Shown here piece by piece: positions 36,230 to 45,791 of a stretch of 64,000 nt of DNA. Numbering within the stretch: position 1 is the stretch's first letter; each line of letters starts with the position of its first letter. The notes beneath the pieces are model-generated. The model was not told the DNA's origin. It did no database searches and was given only the letters and a program-made list of their open reading frames with translations. Source of the DNA: Congregibacter brevis (GTDB lineage: Bacteria; Pseudomonadota; Gammaproteobacteria; Pseudomonadales; Halieaceae); assembly GCF_045689245.1 (NCBI RefSeq), contig NZ_CP136865.1:1550001-1614000 (forward strand), in the 5' to 3' direction. Position numbers and translations under genes: made by a program.

Positions 36230-37267
36230 TCAAATTGAATGATGTTTCCCGCAAAGAAACTGACTCAAAACTTTTTCACATTCTTTTTCACATTCTCGGA
36301 ACCATTCGTCAGGCGCGTACACTGACCAATCCTTGGCGCTGGGCGGGTCAACAGCCTTCAGGGCATCATCTAAGCTTGCGTTTTTGTTGAATCCGATTTC
36401 GTCGAGTACTTTGTGAAAGTTCTCTCTTGGCCTGGCAACTAAATCATCGTATTTGACACTCGTGTCGGCATATTTTTTCGCAAACAGCCATGATAGCTTC
36501 CAGATGTAATAAAAGCGTTTGTAAGGATGTGGTGTTGTTTCTCGGTTGAGGAAGGGGAAATGCGGCGCTAGACCGTCACTCCAAGTGTCGAGATAAAAGC
36601 TGTCTTTATATGTCGTTTCTATGTTGCTAGCTTGCATCTTCTGAGGGTCTGCCAGAAAGGAGACCCATTGCTCTCTCGGGTGACGGTAGATATGAACAAT
36701 AGGGACGGACGGGAAGTGGTGTTTCAACCAAGGCAGCCTAAAGTCCACACGGTTAAACTGAAGAACAGAGGTGTTACCTGTGTGGGCTATCAGTTCACTG
36801 ATGTATTGGTGCATGTTTGGATTAAACGTATCTGCACACATGAATAGGTCGTCTTTTATCCAATCGAGACTATAGAGATTTGCGAGGTGCGTCATCCCAT
36901 CATACTCTCGAGAGTAGTCATCGACGCCACGATGTGTCGCATCGACCTTGTTTCCTCGAACGTGGGGATTAAACCACTGTCGTTCGTTGAACGGCTCATA
37001 GTACGCGGTGCATTCGTTCATCTGTCTGAACATGTTCCATAGCAGTGTGGAGCCACTACGGAATCGTCCGGTAATAAAAATTGCGTTCTCTGTCGCACCC
37101 GATGATATCGGCTTACCTAAATCAGAGTAAGGACTAGCGTCATTGCTGATAGCCGGAAGATGTTTGTGCCTTGAGTGAAACTGTCGATCACTTTCCGCCG
37201 CAACATCTGAATGGCGCAAAAAGCGTATAAACAGATCAATCGCTTGGTGTTTAAGAAAGTTTTTCAT
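36230..37267 (-). CDS. sulfotransferase family protein
   Basis: 345 residues from the ATG at 37267, which overlaps the asparagine synthase stop (ATGA); a longer open frame upstream merely reads through that gene. The PAPS loop is ITGRFRSGSTLLWNMF and the 3'-phosphate segment is HIYRHPREQWVSFL. The C-terminus has a small internal duplication (ECEKECEK). It is the last gene of the exosortase operon and the third sulfotransferase of the window. Confidence 0.85.
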   Translation of the reverse strand: MKNFLKHQAIDLFIRFLRHSDVAAESDRQFHSRHKHLPAISNDASPYSDLGKPISSGATENAIFITGRFRSGSTLLWNMFRQMNECTAYYEPFNERQWFNPHVRGNKVDATHRGVDDYSREYDGMTHLANLYSLDWIKDDLFMCADTFNPNMHQYISELIAHTGNTSVLQFNRVDFRLPWLKHHFPSVPIVHIYRHPREQWVSFLADPQKMQASNIETTYKDSFYLDTWSDGLAPHFPFLNRETTPHPYKRFYYIWKLSWLFAKKYADTSVKYDDLVARPRENFHKVLDEIGFNKNASLDDALKAVDPPSAKDWSVYAPDEWFRECEKECEKVLSQFLCGKHHSI

Positions 37268-39147
37268 GTTTGCTGCATATATTTGTTCCACCACAGCTGA
37301 AACATTAGCAAGCTCCATAGGAGCGAAGCGTGGTCTTTTTTGGCACTTTGATGCTCGTCCCAGATTTTTTTTATCGACTCGATCTCCATGAAACGCAACA
37401 ATCCAGCATTCGTCTCGAAGAGGGCTTTTTCGGCTAGGCCTTTTAGGTCGTCTCGTAACCATTCCGCTACGGGCGGCGAAAAACCCATTTTTTTTCGGGT
37501 CAGGATGTCGTCGGGCAAACCTGACCGGAATGCACTCTTCAGAAGATACTTTTTTTCGCCGTTGCAAAGCTTCAGGTCGGACGGCAGCGAGCCCGCGAAC
37601 TCGACCAAAGTGTAGTCTAGTAACGGAGCTCGCACCTCCAGCGAATGGGCCATGCTCATTCTGTCGACCTTTACAAGAATGTCACCGGACAAATACGTTT
37701 TGATATCAGTATAGAGGATGCGCGACAGGTGGTCAGCGCCGTCGCAGTTGGTATAGGCGTCGATAGTTAGCTTACTTGGGTGATAAATGCCAAGCTGTTC
37801 TCTCGTAGAGTCTGAGCTTATTCGGCGCCATTGATCGTCAGTTATTTGCGCGTTGGTTTGATAAAAAGCCAAGGCTGAGTCTTTAGTTAGGGCATCTAGA
37901 AAAGTTGACGTTCTGCGTAGAAAGTTGACCGATGAGTGTTGTAAGGCTTTTGATATATACGGAAATAGTCGCACTCGTAGCCATCGAGGTGTGCGTTCGC
38001 GCCATTTGTTTTCAATCGCGTCGATCGTATATTTCTCATACCCAGCAAAAATTTCGTCTCCACCATCGCCCGCTAAGGCTACTGTGACGTGTTGGCGGGC
38101 AAGCTTTGAAACAAAGTACGTCGGCACCAGTGAAGGATCGGCAAAAGGCTCGTCAAAGTAGCCCACTATCTCCTCTAAATTTTCGGCAACAGTATCGCGT
38201 ACGGTATGTTCGTGGTGGTCTGTTTCGTACTGCCGCGCGACACTCAGCGCAAATTCAGTTTCATTAAAGCGCTCTTCATCAAATCCTATAGAGCAGGTTG
38301 TTACCGGCTTACTGCTTTGTCGGGCCATGGTTGCGACTATCCCACTGGAATCGACACCTCCGGATAGGAATGCTCCCAAGGGAACATCTGCAATCATGCG
38401 TCGCTTTGTGGCGTTGTCGATATGACATTTAAGCTTGCCGCGTGCATTGTCTTCGCCAATAGCTGTTTGGGTAAACGATACATCCCAATACTGCTGCTTT
38501 TGATGCCCTTTTGCGTTTAGCTCCAACCAATATCCAGGCTCAAGCTTATAAACGCCTTCAAAAATGCACTTTGGGTCTGGTACATACTGGTAGGCAAAAA
38601 AATCGTAGAGCGCATCCAGGCGGACGGTGCGTTTGACTAAGTCAGCGGCTAGTAAAGCTTTTAGCTCAGATGCAAAGGCAATGTCGCCATTGATGAACGT
38701 ATAATAGAGGGGCTTTTTGCCAATTCGGTCTCTAGCTAAAAATAGTGACTGGGTCTGCTTGTCCCAAATCGCAAAGGCAAACATTCCATTGAGATCACCA
38801 AGACATTCGCGTCCTTTCTTTGCGTACAGGGCAAGAATAACTTCGGTATCGGTGTGGGTCTGAAACACGTGACCCTCGTTTTCTAGCGATTGACGTAACT
38901 CGATGAAGTTGTAAATCTCTCCATTAAAGACGATGACGTAACGCCCGCACGTCGAATGCATAGGTTGAGTGCCGGCTTTCGACAAATCAATGATAGATAG
39001 GCGCCGATGATGCAAGCCGACGCCACTGTCGAGGTAGGAGTCGTGGGCATCGGGCCCTCTGTGTCGAATCGCCTCTCCCATACGTAAGAGCAACTGCTCG
39101 TCGCCGATAGGCTTATGGATTTGCGTAAAGCCGGCTATGCCACACAT
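37264..39147 (-). CDS. asnB: asparagine synthase (glutamine-hydrolysing), EPS-locus type
   Basis: 627 residues. Cys2 of MCGIAGF is the class II glutaminase nucleophile, followed by RHRGPDAHD, GLHHRRLSIIDLS and VFNGEIYNF. The synthase domain has the pyrophosphate loop FLSGGVDSSGIVA. EPS-locus versions are thought to amidate uronic acids or other carboxylates rather than free aspartate, which would fit the uronic acid made by the dehydrogenase at 11184. That role is inference. It lies three bases after the FemAB gene. Confidence 0.88.
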   Translation of the reverse strand: MCGIAGFTQIHKPIGDEQLLLRMGEAIRHRGPDAHDSYLDSGVGLHHRRLSIIDLSKAGTQPMHSTCGRYVIVFNGEIYNFIELRQSLENEGHVFQTHTDTEVILALYAKKGRECLGDLNGMFAFAIWDKQTQSLFLARDRIGKKPLYYTFINGDIAFASELKALLAADLVKRTVRLDALYDFFAYQYVPDPKCIFEGVYKLEPGYWLELNAKGHQKQQYWDVSFTQTAIGEDNARGKLKCHIDNATKRRMIADVPLGAFLSGGVDSSGIVATMARQSSKPVTTCSIGFDEERFNETEFALSVARQYETDHHEHTVRDTVAENLEEIVGYFDEPFADPSLVPTYFVSKLARQHVTVALAGDGGDEIFAGYEKYTIDAIENKWRERTPRWLRVRLFPYISKALQHSSVNFLRRTSTFLDALTKDSALAFYQTNAQITDDQWRRISSDSTREQLGIYHPSKLTIDAYTNCDGADHLSRILYTDIKTYLSGDILVKVDRMSMAHSLEVRAPLLDYTLVEFAGSLPSDLKLCNGEKKYLLKSAFRSGLPDDILTRKKMGFSPPVAEWLRDDLKGLAEKALFETNAGLLRFMEIESIKKIWDEHQSAKKDHASLLWSLLMFQLWWNKYMQQT

Positions 39148-39150
39148 AGC

Positions 39151-40266
39151 TTATAGACTCACAAAAGGTCGGAAACGCGATCCGAGTGCAATCGTGACGG
39201 GCAGTGGTACGTGACGCCATACGGCTTCCAAGGTCCGACGTAGCGTACCTCTCAGGTTGCCGCTTTGTTGGTGTTGGAGCATTACTTCTTCAGTGTTTCC
39301 GTCCTTGTCGTAGTTGACCCACCGCAAGGCCAAAGGCTCAGCTCCCCACTGTGTCTTGAATCGGTATGTCCCTTCACCGTAGCTAGATCGACCAAAATCG
39401 AACTGTTTGCACTTTCGCTCAGTAGCATGCTCAAGCAACGACCAGTAAAGCAGCATGTTTGGAGATAGTTTGTTGAATTCCCTTAGTGTTGAAGCCCATG
39501 GAATGGCTGCTTTATCGGGCGTAAACAAAACCAGCCCACCTGCGATCACCTCATCACCATGCATTACCAAACCAACTGTACAGTTGTCAGCATAATGCTG
39601 GGCGATGGCTAGAAACCACGCTAGGCTATGTGTCGGCGAGCCTAGATTCCGCATGTTCCTTGTGAAGACCGAGTAAAATTGTTTGACACGATATGGGCTG
39701 TTGCCAAGCGTCGCTACCAACCCATTTTTTTTTGCTTTGTTAATCTGGCTCCGGTGCTTGCTCTTGAACCCAGAAAACAGATCTGCCGGATTCTCGGGTA
39801 GGTCTAGTAGTAATCTGAATTTTTGCCCTGTTTTCGGCTCCACCGTGTTCAAGCTTGATTCCACATCACAACTTGCACGCACTTGATGTATCACGTTTTC
39901 GTCTCTTTGAAGTGTCTCGAGCAATCTATCCGCTATGTGCTGTGCGACGGTGAGGGGTTGTCCTAGGTCACAATAAGGTAAAGAACACGTACGACTAGCC
40001 CCAAGTAAACTAGGTATGCGTGCTGCAGGTAAAACTCCCGCAATGCCGTCGCGTTGACTGATTGCGATGTAGTAATGCGTCTTGAGTCCGTAGGAATCTT
40101 CCATTGCTAACTTCCAAGCCCATCGATGATACGGGGAGGCATTTGGATGGCTACTCACAAACTGGTCCCACAGCACTGCATCTGAATCGCTGGCACGCCG
40201 TACTTCCAGGTATTCTTGGTTGTCGACTGAGCTTTCACTCAAGCTGTTTTCCATTAAAAGAGTCAC
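39151..40266 (-). CDS. FemAB-like XrtA/PEP-CTERM system protein
   Basis: 371 residues with the double-GNAT FemAB layout. Recognisable segments are SHPNASPYHRWAWKLAMEDSYG, FKSKHRSQINKAKKNG and FDFGRSSYGEGTYRFKTQWGAEP. This matches TIGR03019, found in XrtA loci. It may transfer an amino acid or acyl group to the glycan. The start is GTG at 40266 overlapping the previous stop (GTGA); an ATG four codons later is possible. Confidence 0.88.
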   Translation of the reverse strand: MTLLMENSLSESSVDNQEYLEVRRASDSDAVLWDQFVSSHPNASPYHRWAWKLAMEDSYGLKTHYYIAISQRDGIAGVLPAARIPSLLGASRTCSLPYCDLGQPLTVAQHIADRLLETLQRDENVIHQVRASCDVESSLNTVEPKTGQKFRLLLDLPENPADLFSGFKSKHRSQINKAKKNGLVATLGNSPYRVKQFYSVFTRNMRNLGSPTHSLAWFLAIAQHYADNCTVGLVMHGDEVIAGGLVLFTPDKAAIPWASTLREFNKLSPNMLLYWSLLEHATERKCKQFDFGRSSYGEGTYRFKTQWGAEPLALRWVNYDKDGNTEEVMLQHQQSGNLRGTLRRTLEAVWRHVPLPVTIALGSRFRPFVSL

Positions 40267-41432
40267 TGGTCGCCTATAGAGTTAAAAATGGCTCTTGCTT
40301 TTTCGACATGCACTCGCCAGTCAAGTGTAATAGCGACGTGCTCTCTAGCCCGTAAACCCATTTCTTCTAAGCGGTCGCCGTCGCTCAAGAGATGTTGTAT
40401 GGCGTCAGCTAGCGCTTCAGGTGTCTGGCAATCCACGATAATGCCAGTTTCACCTACTAACATTGTCTCTCGAGTTCCACCAGAGTCACCCGCTAACACC
40501 GCCTTTCCGCAGGCCTGTGCTTCAGCCAGCACCATCCCAAAGCCTTCGATATCGCTGCCTTCAGTGCGATTCGGTAGTGCGAATAGATGGCATTGCTGAT
40601 AGCACTGAATCATTGTCGAGTCGTCGACCTCGCCAAGGAACTGTACATGGTCAGACAAGCCGAGCCCTGTGACTAAACGCTCTAGTTCGGACCGTTCTTC
40701 CCCTTCGCCGACGATTACATAGTGTAGGCTTGGGAACTCTTTGAGGAGTAATGGAAGCGCGCGAATCAAGACATCATGCCCCTTGCGGCGCTGTAACCTT
40801 CCGACCGTTAGGATAACTGTGCGTTCGAGCCACCCCATGGCCGCACAAAAACTCCGGTCTCTCTCGGCGGGTACAAATCGCTCCGCATCCATGCCCGGGT
40901 GCAGAACCTGCACTTTATCCACGCTGACGTCCCAGTGAGCAATCAATAGTCGAGCAGTGTTGTGGCTATTTGCAATCAATACTTCTGCGGAAGAAAACAC
41001 TCTACGAATCATCCATGAAAGCTCACGGCTCTCCATTGCCGCTTGGATGTCCTCACCATGCACGAAACACAAGTAGGGCAGCTTCAGGCTCTTATTGAGG
41101 AGCCAGCCGATAACCCCCTCGGGTAGACACCGGCCACAGTGAATCTGACTGACGCCCTCGTCACGCACTATACGCCGTATTCCCTGGAAGCTTTGGTAGT
41201 AAAATTTCAGCCCCGTTAAGCTTCGAAGGCCCCAGTGCTCACTGCTCAGCGCCAGTCGGCGTATGCGTATTTGGTGGTCGATAGCGCTATCAAACTCTTT
41301 ATCCCCTGTCGCTGTGCCTGCCGCTACGAGGAAGTTTTGATTCTCGAGTCGCCCGTAGAGCTCAAAAAACCAGCGACCACTGCCGCCATTACGCGGGGGA
41401 AATACCTCACTGATAAGCAGTGCGCTAGCCAC
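40263..41432 (-). CDS. glycosyltransferase, GT4 family
   Basis: 389 residues of GT-B fold. ISEVFPPRNGGSGRW at the N-terminus, VILTVGRLQRRKGHDVLIRAL at the start of the second domain, and FALPNRTEGSDIEGFGMVLAEA, the E-x7-E donor motif. GTG start. It overlaps the FemAB gene by four bases. Confidence 0.88.
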   Translation of the reverse strand: MASALLISEVFPPRNGGSGRWFFELYGRLENQNFLVAAGTATGDKEFDSAIDHQIRIRRLALSSEHWGLRSLTGLKFYYQSFQGIRRIVRDEGVSQIHCGRCLPEGVIGWLLNKSLKLPYLCFVHGEDIQAAMESRELSWMIRRVFSSAEVLIANSHNTARLLIAHWDVSVDKVQVLHPGMDAERFVPAERDRSFCAAMGWLERTVILTVGRLQRRKGHDVLIRALPLLLKEFPSLHYVIVGEGEERSELERLVTGLGLSDHVQFLGEVDDSTMIQCYQQCHLFALPNRTEGSDIEGFGMVLAEAQACGKAVLAGDSGGTRETMLVGETGIIVDCQTPEALADAIQHLLSDGDRLEEMGLRAREHVAITLDWRVHVEKARAIFNSIGDQ

Positions 41433-41520
41433 AGGCTATCAACGCCTGATCAGTTGTTCGATTGAGCGACAATGCTTGCCAGGGCTCCATAGGGGATTGA
41501 TTCAGAGCAAACATTTTCTA

Positions 41521-42648
41521 TTAACCCTTACTAAAAACCGCTTGGTAGCATTCGCAATACGCGCGAGCCATCGTGGTATTCAAAAAATTTTGCCGAAAGC
41601 GAGAGGCTGCTTGGCTCCCCATGCGGTCATATTCGGCACTATTTTCGATCAAATGTAACACCGCTTTTGCGAACTGGTTTGCATCACCCGATGGCGTCAC
41701 ATAACCCGTCTCACCGTTGATAACGATTTCTGGATTCCCACCGACATTGGTGACTACGCTCGGTTTTGCGAGTGACATTGCTTCAAGGAGGGTCATTGAA
41801 GTGCCTTCACTGAGCGAAGAAAGCAAAAAAACGTCTATCGCCCCCAGCCATGCAGATGGGGCAGATATATACCCGGGCAGTACCAAATTGGACTCGAGGC
41901 CTATTTCCCGAGCATGTGTTTCAATGTTTGCGCGTTCCTCTCCGTCACCAATGAGAAGTAACTTAGTGTCGGGGTGCTTGTCTACAACGATTCGGAAAGC
42001 ATCGAGCATCATCTTGTGGTTTTTTATCGGGTCGAACCTTGCGACGCTGCCAAGCACTATTGAAGTGTCTTGGATCCCGAGGCTTGAGCGAATTTTGGCG
42101 CTAGCAGTGTTTTCCACAGAAACTGGTTTCAGTCCGTTGTAAACCACTTGAATTCGTTTTGGCGAGATATATTCGTACCGACCTAGAGCTTGCTTTGTTG
42201 CTTCACTGATCGCCGTAATACGCTTTGTGAACACTGTTAGGACCGGGTTCACGAAACGCCTTTTTGGGCTTGCGCTGTCTGGATAAAACCGGCCGTGTTC
42301 TGTGAAAATCACACAGGCCCTGGTCCCAAATGCTGCAAAAGCGCCGTAGACCCACGGTGTGTACTGATGACAGTGAACGATGTCAACGTTGTGCCTTAGG
42401 ATATGTTTTCGTAGTGCCAGTACTAACTTTAGATCGAAGCCGGGTTTCCGGGCGTGAACATCAATTTGAATGCCAGTGCGCTCGAGCAGCACTCCCCATG
42501 GTCCCAAGGGCTCCTCAATGCAGAATATCGACATTTCAATTGTCTTGGGGTCTGTCGATTCGACAAGATTTCGAATCACTTGTTCTGTACCACCTATACG
42601 CATGTCATAAGTTACGTGCAGCACTCTAATAGGATCGGCCGTATTCAA
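41521..42648 (-). CDS. glycosyltransferase, GT4 family (XrtA-locus type)
   Basis: 375 residues. VLHVTYDMRIGGTEQVIRNL, FTEHGRFYPD and FLLSSLSEGTSMTLLEAMSLAKP define a GT4 enzyme. The N-terminus resembles the XrtA/PEP-CTERM-associated sugar transferases of the TIGR03088 kind. The start is TTG overlapping the deacetylase stop (TTGA). An 88-base gap follows before the next gene. Confidence 0.86.
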   Translation of the reverse strand: MNTADPIRVLHVTYDMRIGGTEQVIRNLVESTDPKTIEMSIFCIEEPLGPWGVLLERTGIQIDVHARKPGFDLKLVLALRKHILRHNVDIVHCHQYTPWVYGAFAAFGTRACVIFTEHGRFYPDSASPKRRFVNPVLTVFTKRITAISEATKQALGRYEYISPKRIQVVYNGLKPVSVENTASAKIRSSLGIQDTSIVLGSVARFDPIKNHKMMLDAFRIVVDKHPDTKLLLIGDGEERANIETHAREIGLESNLVLPGYISAPSAWLGAIDVFLLSSLSEGTSMTLLEAMSLAKPSVVTNVGGNPEIVINGETGYVTPSGDANQFAKAVLHLIENSAEYDRMGSQAASRFRQNFLNTTMARAYCECYQAVFSKG

Positions 42649-43670
42649 AACTGCAATCCGGTTTTCCCGGTGGGGGGGCGATACTGCAAGAGAACAGCTG
42701 CTTCACTAATCGTGCAGAATCTGAGATCGGCGCTTTTCTGAGCGTGTTCTATTAGTGAGGCAATATTTTTTGTTACTGTCTCTAACGCATTTACGCGATT
42801 TAGCATTCCCCCGCTATTGTCTATCAGGCTGGAACTATGGAGAAACATGTGGAGCACGGGCTGATGTTGGTTAATGGCGAGGTCGACAAGTGGAAACATG
42901 TCCTCAGCCGTCATTACCTCGGGACTGAGGTACAGTTTGCGCAGTAGGCGGGTCTGCCATAGCGCTCCGACTAGTCGAAGTCGCTCCAGCGGCGGATTAG
43001 ATACCGTGTTGTATAGACTTCTTGCCCACGGAAAGCTCCCATGATTGAAGCTAACCGTGACAGGGACTTCAAGAATATCACGTTGGTTGCCATGATCTGT
43101 CGGCTTAGCGAAGTCAGGCCAGTAAGGGCGCAGTGGTGTCGCTTCGCAGTCAAAGTACTCGTTACTATAAAGTGGATACATGCTGCTATCGACCGATATA
43201 CCTTTACGGCGCAAGAGCCTTAGAATCTCCCCGTTGACTCCCCACCGGCCAGTCCTAAAAGCACTCGGCACAACGTCTAGACTATTCTGCAGTTGGGCTA
43301 TGAGCGCGTCCAGCTTCGCTTCGGTATGCTCGATGGGTAGGTTGACCACATGTGATTCGAGTTCACCTGTCTCTCCGTAGTACGGAGGATTAGCCCAAGG
43401 GTGGAGGTGGGCTCCAATTTCGCAACGTCCTGATTTCGCAATCGGGCTTAGATAGTCCGCCGCTTGCTTGTCTGCGGCTACTGCATAGTCAACAAAGTAT
43501 GTAGGGCGAATGCCAAGTGATTCGCAAAAAAATTGAAAGGCTGGTACCTTCTGAACGTTAGTAACAGCGCAATCACCCTGTGGAAATGGCCCGCTCCAAT
43601 CCCACTCTTCCTCTGTATCAACAGACAGCACGAACAAGAGGGATGGTCGACTTCTCCGTGTCAAATTCAC
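42645..43670 (-). CDS. polysaccharide deacetylase-like protein
   Basis: 341 residues. LSVDTEEEWDW carries the metal Asp and CEIGAHLHPWANPPY the metal His pair of the NodB/CE4 fold. FRTGRWGVNGEILRLL and a late HMFLHSSSL complete the barrel. It is a second deacetylase, distinct from the core TIGR03006 enzyme. The start is GTG overlapping the GT4 stop by four bases. A run of seven C occurs near its 3' end. Confidence 0.82.
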   Translation of the reverse strand: MNLTRRSRPSLLFVLSVDTEEEWDWSGPFPQGDCAVTNVQKVPAFQFFCESLGIRPTYFVDYAVAADKQAADYLSPIAKSGRCEIGAHLHPWANPPYYGETGELESHVVNLPIEHTEAKLDALIAQLQNSLDVVPSAFRTGRWGVNGEILRLLRRKGISVDSSMYPLYSNEYFDCEATPLRPYWPDFAKPTDHGNQRDILEVPVTVSFNHGSFPWARSLYNTVSNPPLERLRLVGALWQTRLLRKLYLSPEVMTAEDMFPLVDLAINQHQPVLHMFLHSSSLIDNSGGMLNRVNALETVTKNIASLIEHAQKSADLRFCTISEAAVLLQYRPPTGKTGLQF

Positions 43671-44827
43671 TGTTCATCTCGCAGTTCTTTAAACAATGAA
43701 CAGTACTCCGCCGCCATGCGGGCCGCGGAGTACTGTTCATTTACGAAGTCGCGGGCGGCTCGCGCGAGCGCAGATGTGTGTTCCGGGGTTTCAAGTGCTT
43801 GGCGCCATAACTCTATAAGCCGGCTTTTGTCGCCAAGCGGCGCCAAAAGCCCGGTAACGTTGTGTTTTACTAGTTGGTCTACGCCGGGTATGTCATACGC
43901 GGCGACGGCAACACCCATAGCACAGGCTTCCATCAAGCAGCGTGGTATTCCCTCCAAAGTAGACGTCATTACAAAAAGTTCGAAGCTGTGTAAAAGTTCG
44001 AGGCGGTCATCTCGAAAACCATAGAAATGAATATCATCGCGTGAGGGCAGTGTATATGCATAGGCTTCGAGCGCGGCTCGTTCATTACCGTCGCCCAGTA
44101 AGACAAGCTCGATATCACTGTGGTCCTGGTGAAGCGTGTTGAAAACGTCCAGAATATCGTGAACATTTTTGCGGCTAATCAACTGACCTACAAAACCAAT
44201 ACGCCGTTTTTCAGTCTTGATCTTAGGTCGTAGTCTTTCTTCTTCAACTTCGCTGAGGTCAACCCCATTTTGTATGTATCGCAGCTTTTCCTCGGGGGCA
44301 CCAACAGCGCGCGAATCGAGCATTAGTTGCTGTGATAACGGAACTATCCGGTCGGCACGGATCATTGCTTTACAGCCGGCCCAGATGAAAAGCTTCAATT
44401 TTAGATCGCTGGAGTTTTCGAAGCCATGCGGAGTGCAAACACAAGGTATACCTGCGCGTCGAGCTGCGAGGAGTCCGACGATGTCTGATTTATAACCGTG
44501 CGTATGGATGATTTGTATTCGTTCCATAACGATAATCCGCGCCAGCTTATCGATCACAGCGAAGTCAAAGCGATGCTTCATAGGCACTTCAAACACACTG
44601 CCTAGACCTTGTTTCCGGAATTCGTTAACCAGTTCGAGTCGTTCGGCTTGTTGCTCCACGGTTACAGCTAAATCGCAACTCACTTCCTTAGAAATATTTC
44701 TGCAAAGTGCCATTATCCAGCGCTCTGCTCCGTAATAACCCGTAGGACATATAAACTGGAGGACCTTTATCGGGTCTGAACTCAATGGGGCAGTTGGGGC
44801 GCTGCCCCGCATCTCTTTAGCGGTCAT
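43667..44827 (-). CDS. glycosyltransferase, GT4 family
   Basis: About 386 residues. VLQFICPTGYYGAERWIMAL, IIHTHGYKSDIVG, RIGFVGQLISRKNVHDIL and FVMTSTLEGIPRCLMEACAMG are GT4 hallmarks. I chose the ATG at 44827 with GGGGA eight bases upstream over a TTG at 44842. The last 70 bases of the gene contain a 17-bp perfect inverted repeat. Confidence 0.87.
   Translation of the reverse strand: MTAKEMRGSAPTAPLSSDPIKVLQFICPTGYYGAERWIMALCRNISKEVSCDLAVTVEQQAERLELVNEFRKQGLGSVFEVPMKHRFDFAVIDKLARIIVMERIQIIHTHGYKSDIVGLLAARRAGIPCVCTPHGFENSSDLKLKLFIWAGCKAMIRADRIVPLSQQLMLDSRAVGAPEEKLRYIQNGVDLSEVEEERLRPKIKTEKRRIGFVGQLISRKNVHDILDVFNTLHQDHSDIELVLLGDGNERAALEAYAYTLPSRDDIHFYGFRDDRLELLHSFELFVMTSTLEGIPRCLMEACAMGVAVAAYDIPGVDQLVKHNVTGLLAPLGDKSRLIELWRQALETPEHTSALARAARDFVNEQYSAARMAAEYCSLFKELRDEQ
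43695..43741. repeat. perfect 17-bp inverted repeat inside the GT4 3' end
   Basis: AATGAACAGTACTCCGC (43695-43711) and its exact complement (43725-43741) are separated by 13 bases. On the mRNA of the exosortase operon this folds into a very strong stem about 26 bases before the GT4 stop. The arms encode NEQYSA and EYCSL. There is no U-run after it. Possible attenuator, RNase barrier or protein site. Confidence 0.85.
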
Positions 44828-45791
44828 GAAGATTGTCCCCAAGATCTTTGAACACCCCGATCGCTGTTCCCCACGCCCTCGCAGGGAAATAGCAACAGTA
44901 GAAACCTAGAATTGCGCAGATGGAAACATCGTCAGATGACATACGATAGAGCCTGACTGCGTATGCTGTAAATGGCAAGGCTGCCAGAAAAGCAAACGCC
45001 AGACCAAAGTAAAGGTGATTAGCTAACATGAGTGCTACCGACAGGAGGCCCACCAATGTGATGAACGGCGGTACTATAAAGCTCGGCCATTCTCTTAGTT
45101 TTATGTCTCGATTTCTAAGAGATTGTAAGTTTGACTGACCTCTCCAAATTTCTTTGCGAAATAGTTCGGCATACGTTTTGTCTTCGCCTAGGTGGACATA
45201 GCTCGCTCTGCTTGAGTACCACAGTGCTCCCAACTCGCTTACTTTGTCAGTAAAAAAGTAATCTTCACAGGTCACGAGGTGTTCTGGGAACCCGTGTACA
45301 GAGCAAAAAGTGGTTCTTCTCATCAGTAAGTTGCGCCCAGGCAAGAACTGCAAGGACCTATCTACCGTCAAGTTGCTTAAGTTAATGCGAATCTTCTCAA
45401 GTTCCGTAACGGTTTCCCCTCCCTCTTGCATCGCGCTGGCAATGGCGACCCCAGTGTCTTCTTTAAGGAAAGGCAAGAGCGAAGTTAGCCAGTTGGTTGA
45501 GACCTTGATATCGGCATCTAAGAAAGCCAGATATTCCGAATCTGAGTTTTGGGCTCCCAGGTTCCTTAGTGCAGCAATGGTGAGCGTCTCCTCTGCCGGT
45601 ATCACTTGGAGCGGCAAGTCACTCGCTGCCGAGAGGGTTTCGCGTGACAGCGCCGTATTTTGGGTAACCACGATCACTTCAATCTTCTGCTTAGGCGAGA
45701 GCACAAGTTTTGATATCGAGCGCAGAGTCGCAGCAAGTAAATGCTCTCGCCCCTTGTGAGGAATTACGAAGCATGTCGTCTCAGTGGTCAT
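44817..45791 (-). CDS. family 2 glycosyltransferase with C-terminal membrane helices
   Basis: 324 residues. CFVIPHKGREHLLAATLRS, a VVTQN loop and YLAFLDADIKVSTNW (DxD) form the GT-A domain. FLPGRNLLMRRTTF and TCEDYFFTDKVSELG follow. Two or three hydrophobic helices occupy about 240-310. The ATG overlaps the stop of the upstream RIFT-barrel gene, and its own stop overlaps the next start by 11 bases. Confidence 0.86.
   Translation of the reverse strand: MTTETTCFVIPHKGREHLLAATLRSISKLVLSPKQKIEVIVVTQNTALSRETLSAASDLPLQVIPAEETLTIAALRNLGAQNSDSEYLAFLDADIKVSTNWLTSLLPFLKEDTGVAIASAMQEGGETVTELEKIRINLSNLTVDRSLQFLPGRNLLMRRTTFCSVHGFPEHLVTCEDYFFTDKVSELGALWYSSRASYVHLGEDKTYAELFRKEIWRGQSNLQSLRNRDIKLREWPSFIVPPFITLVGLLSVALMLANHLYFGLAFAFLAALPFTAYAVRLYRMSSDDVSICAILGFYCCYFPARAWGTAIGVFKDLGDNLHDR

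Noticed and set aside
36230..37567. A 445-codon sulfotransferase frame starting at 37567
   Set aside because: The first 100 codons overlap the asparagine synthase gene out of frame and are basic low-complexity shadow; the ATG at 37267 in an ATGA overlap is the natural start.
43533..44024. A plus-strand 163-codon frame opposite the GT4 and deacetylase genes
   Set aside because: It is antisense to well-supported genes; its resemblance to the GT4 tail is a by-product of the 17-bp inverted repeat.
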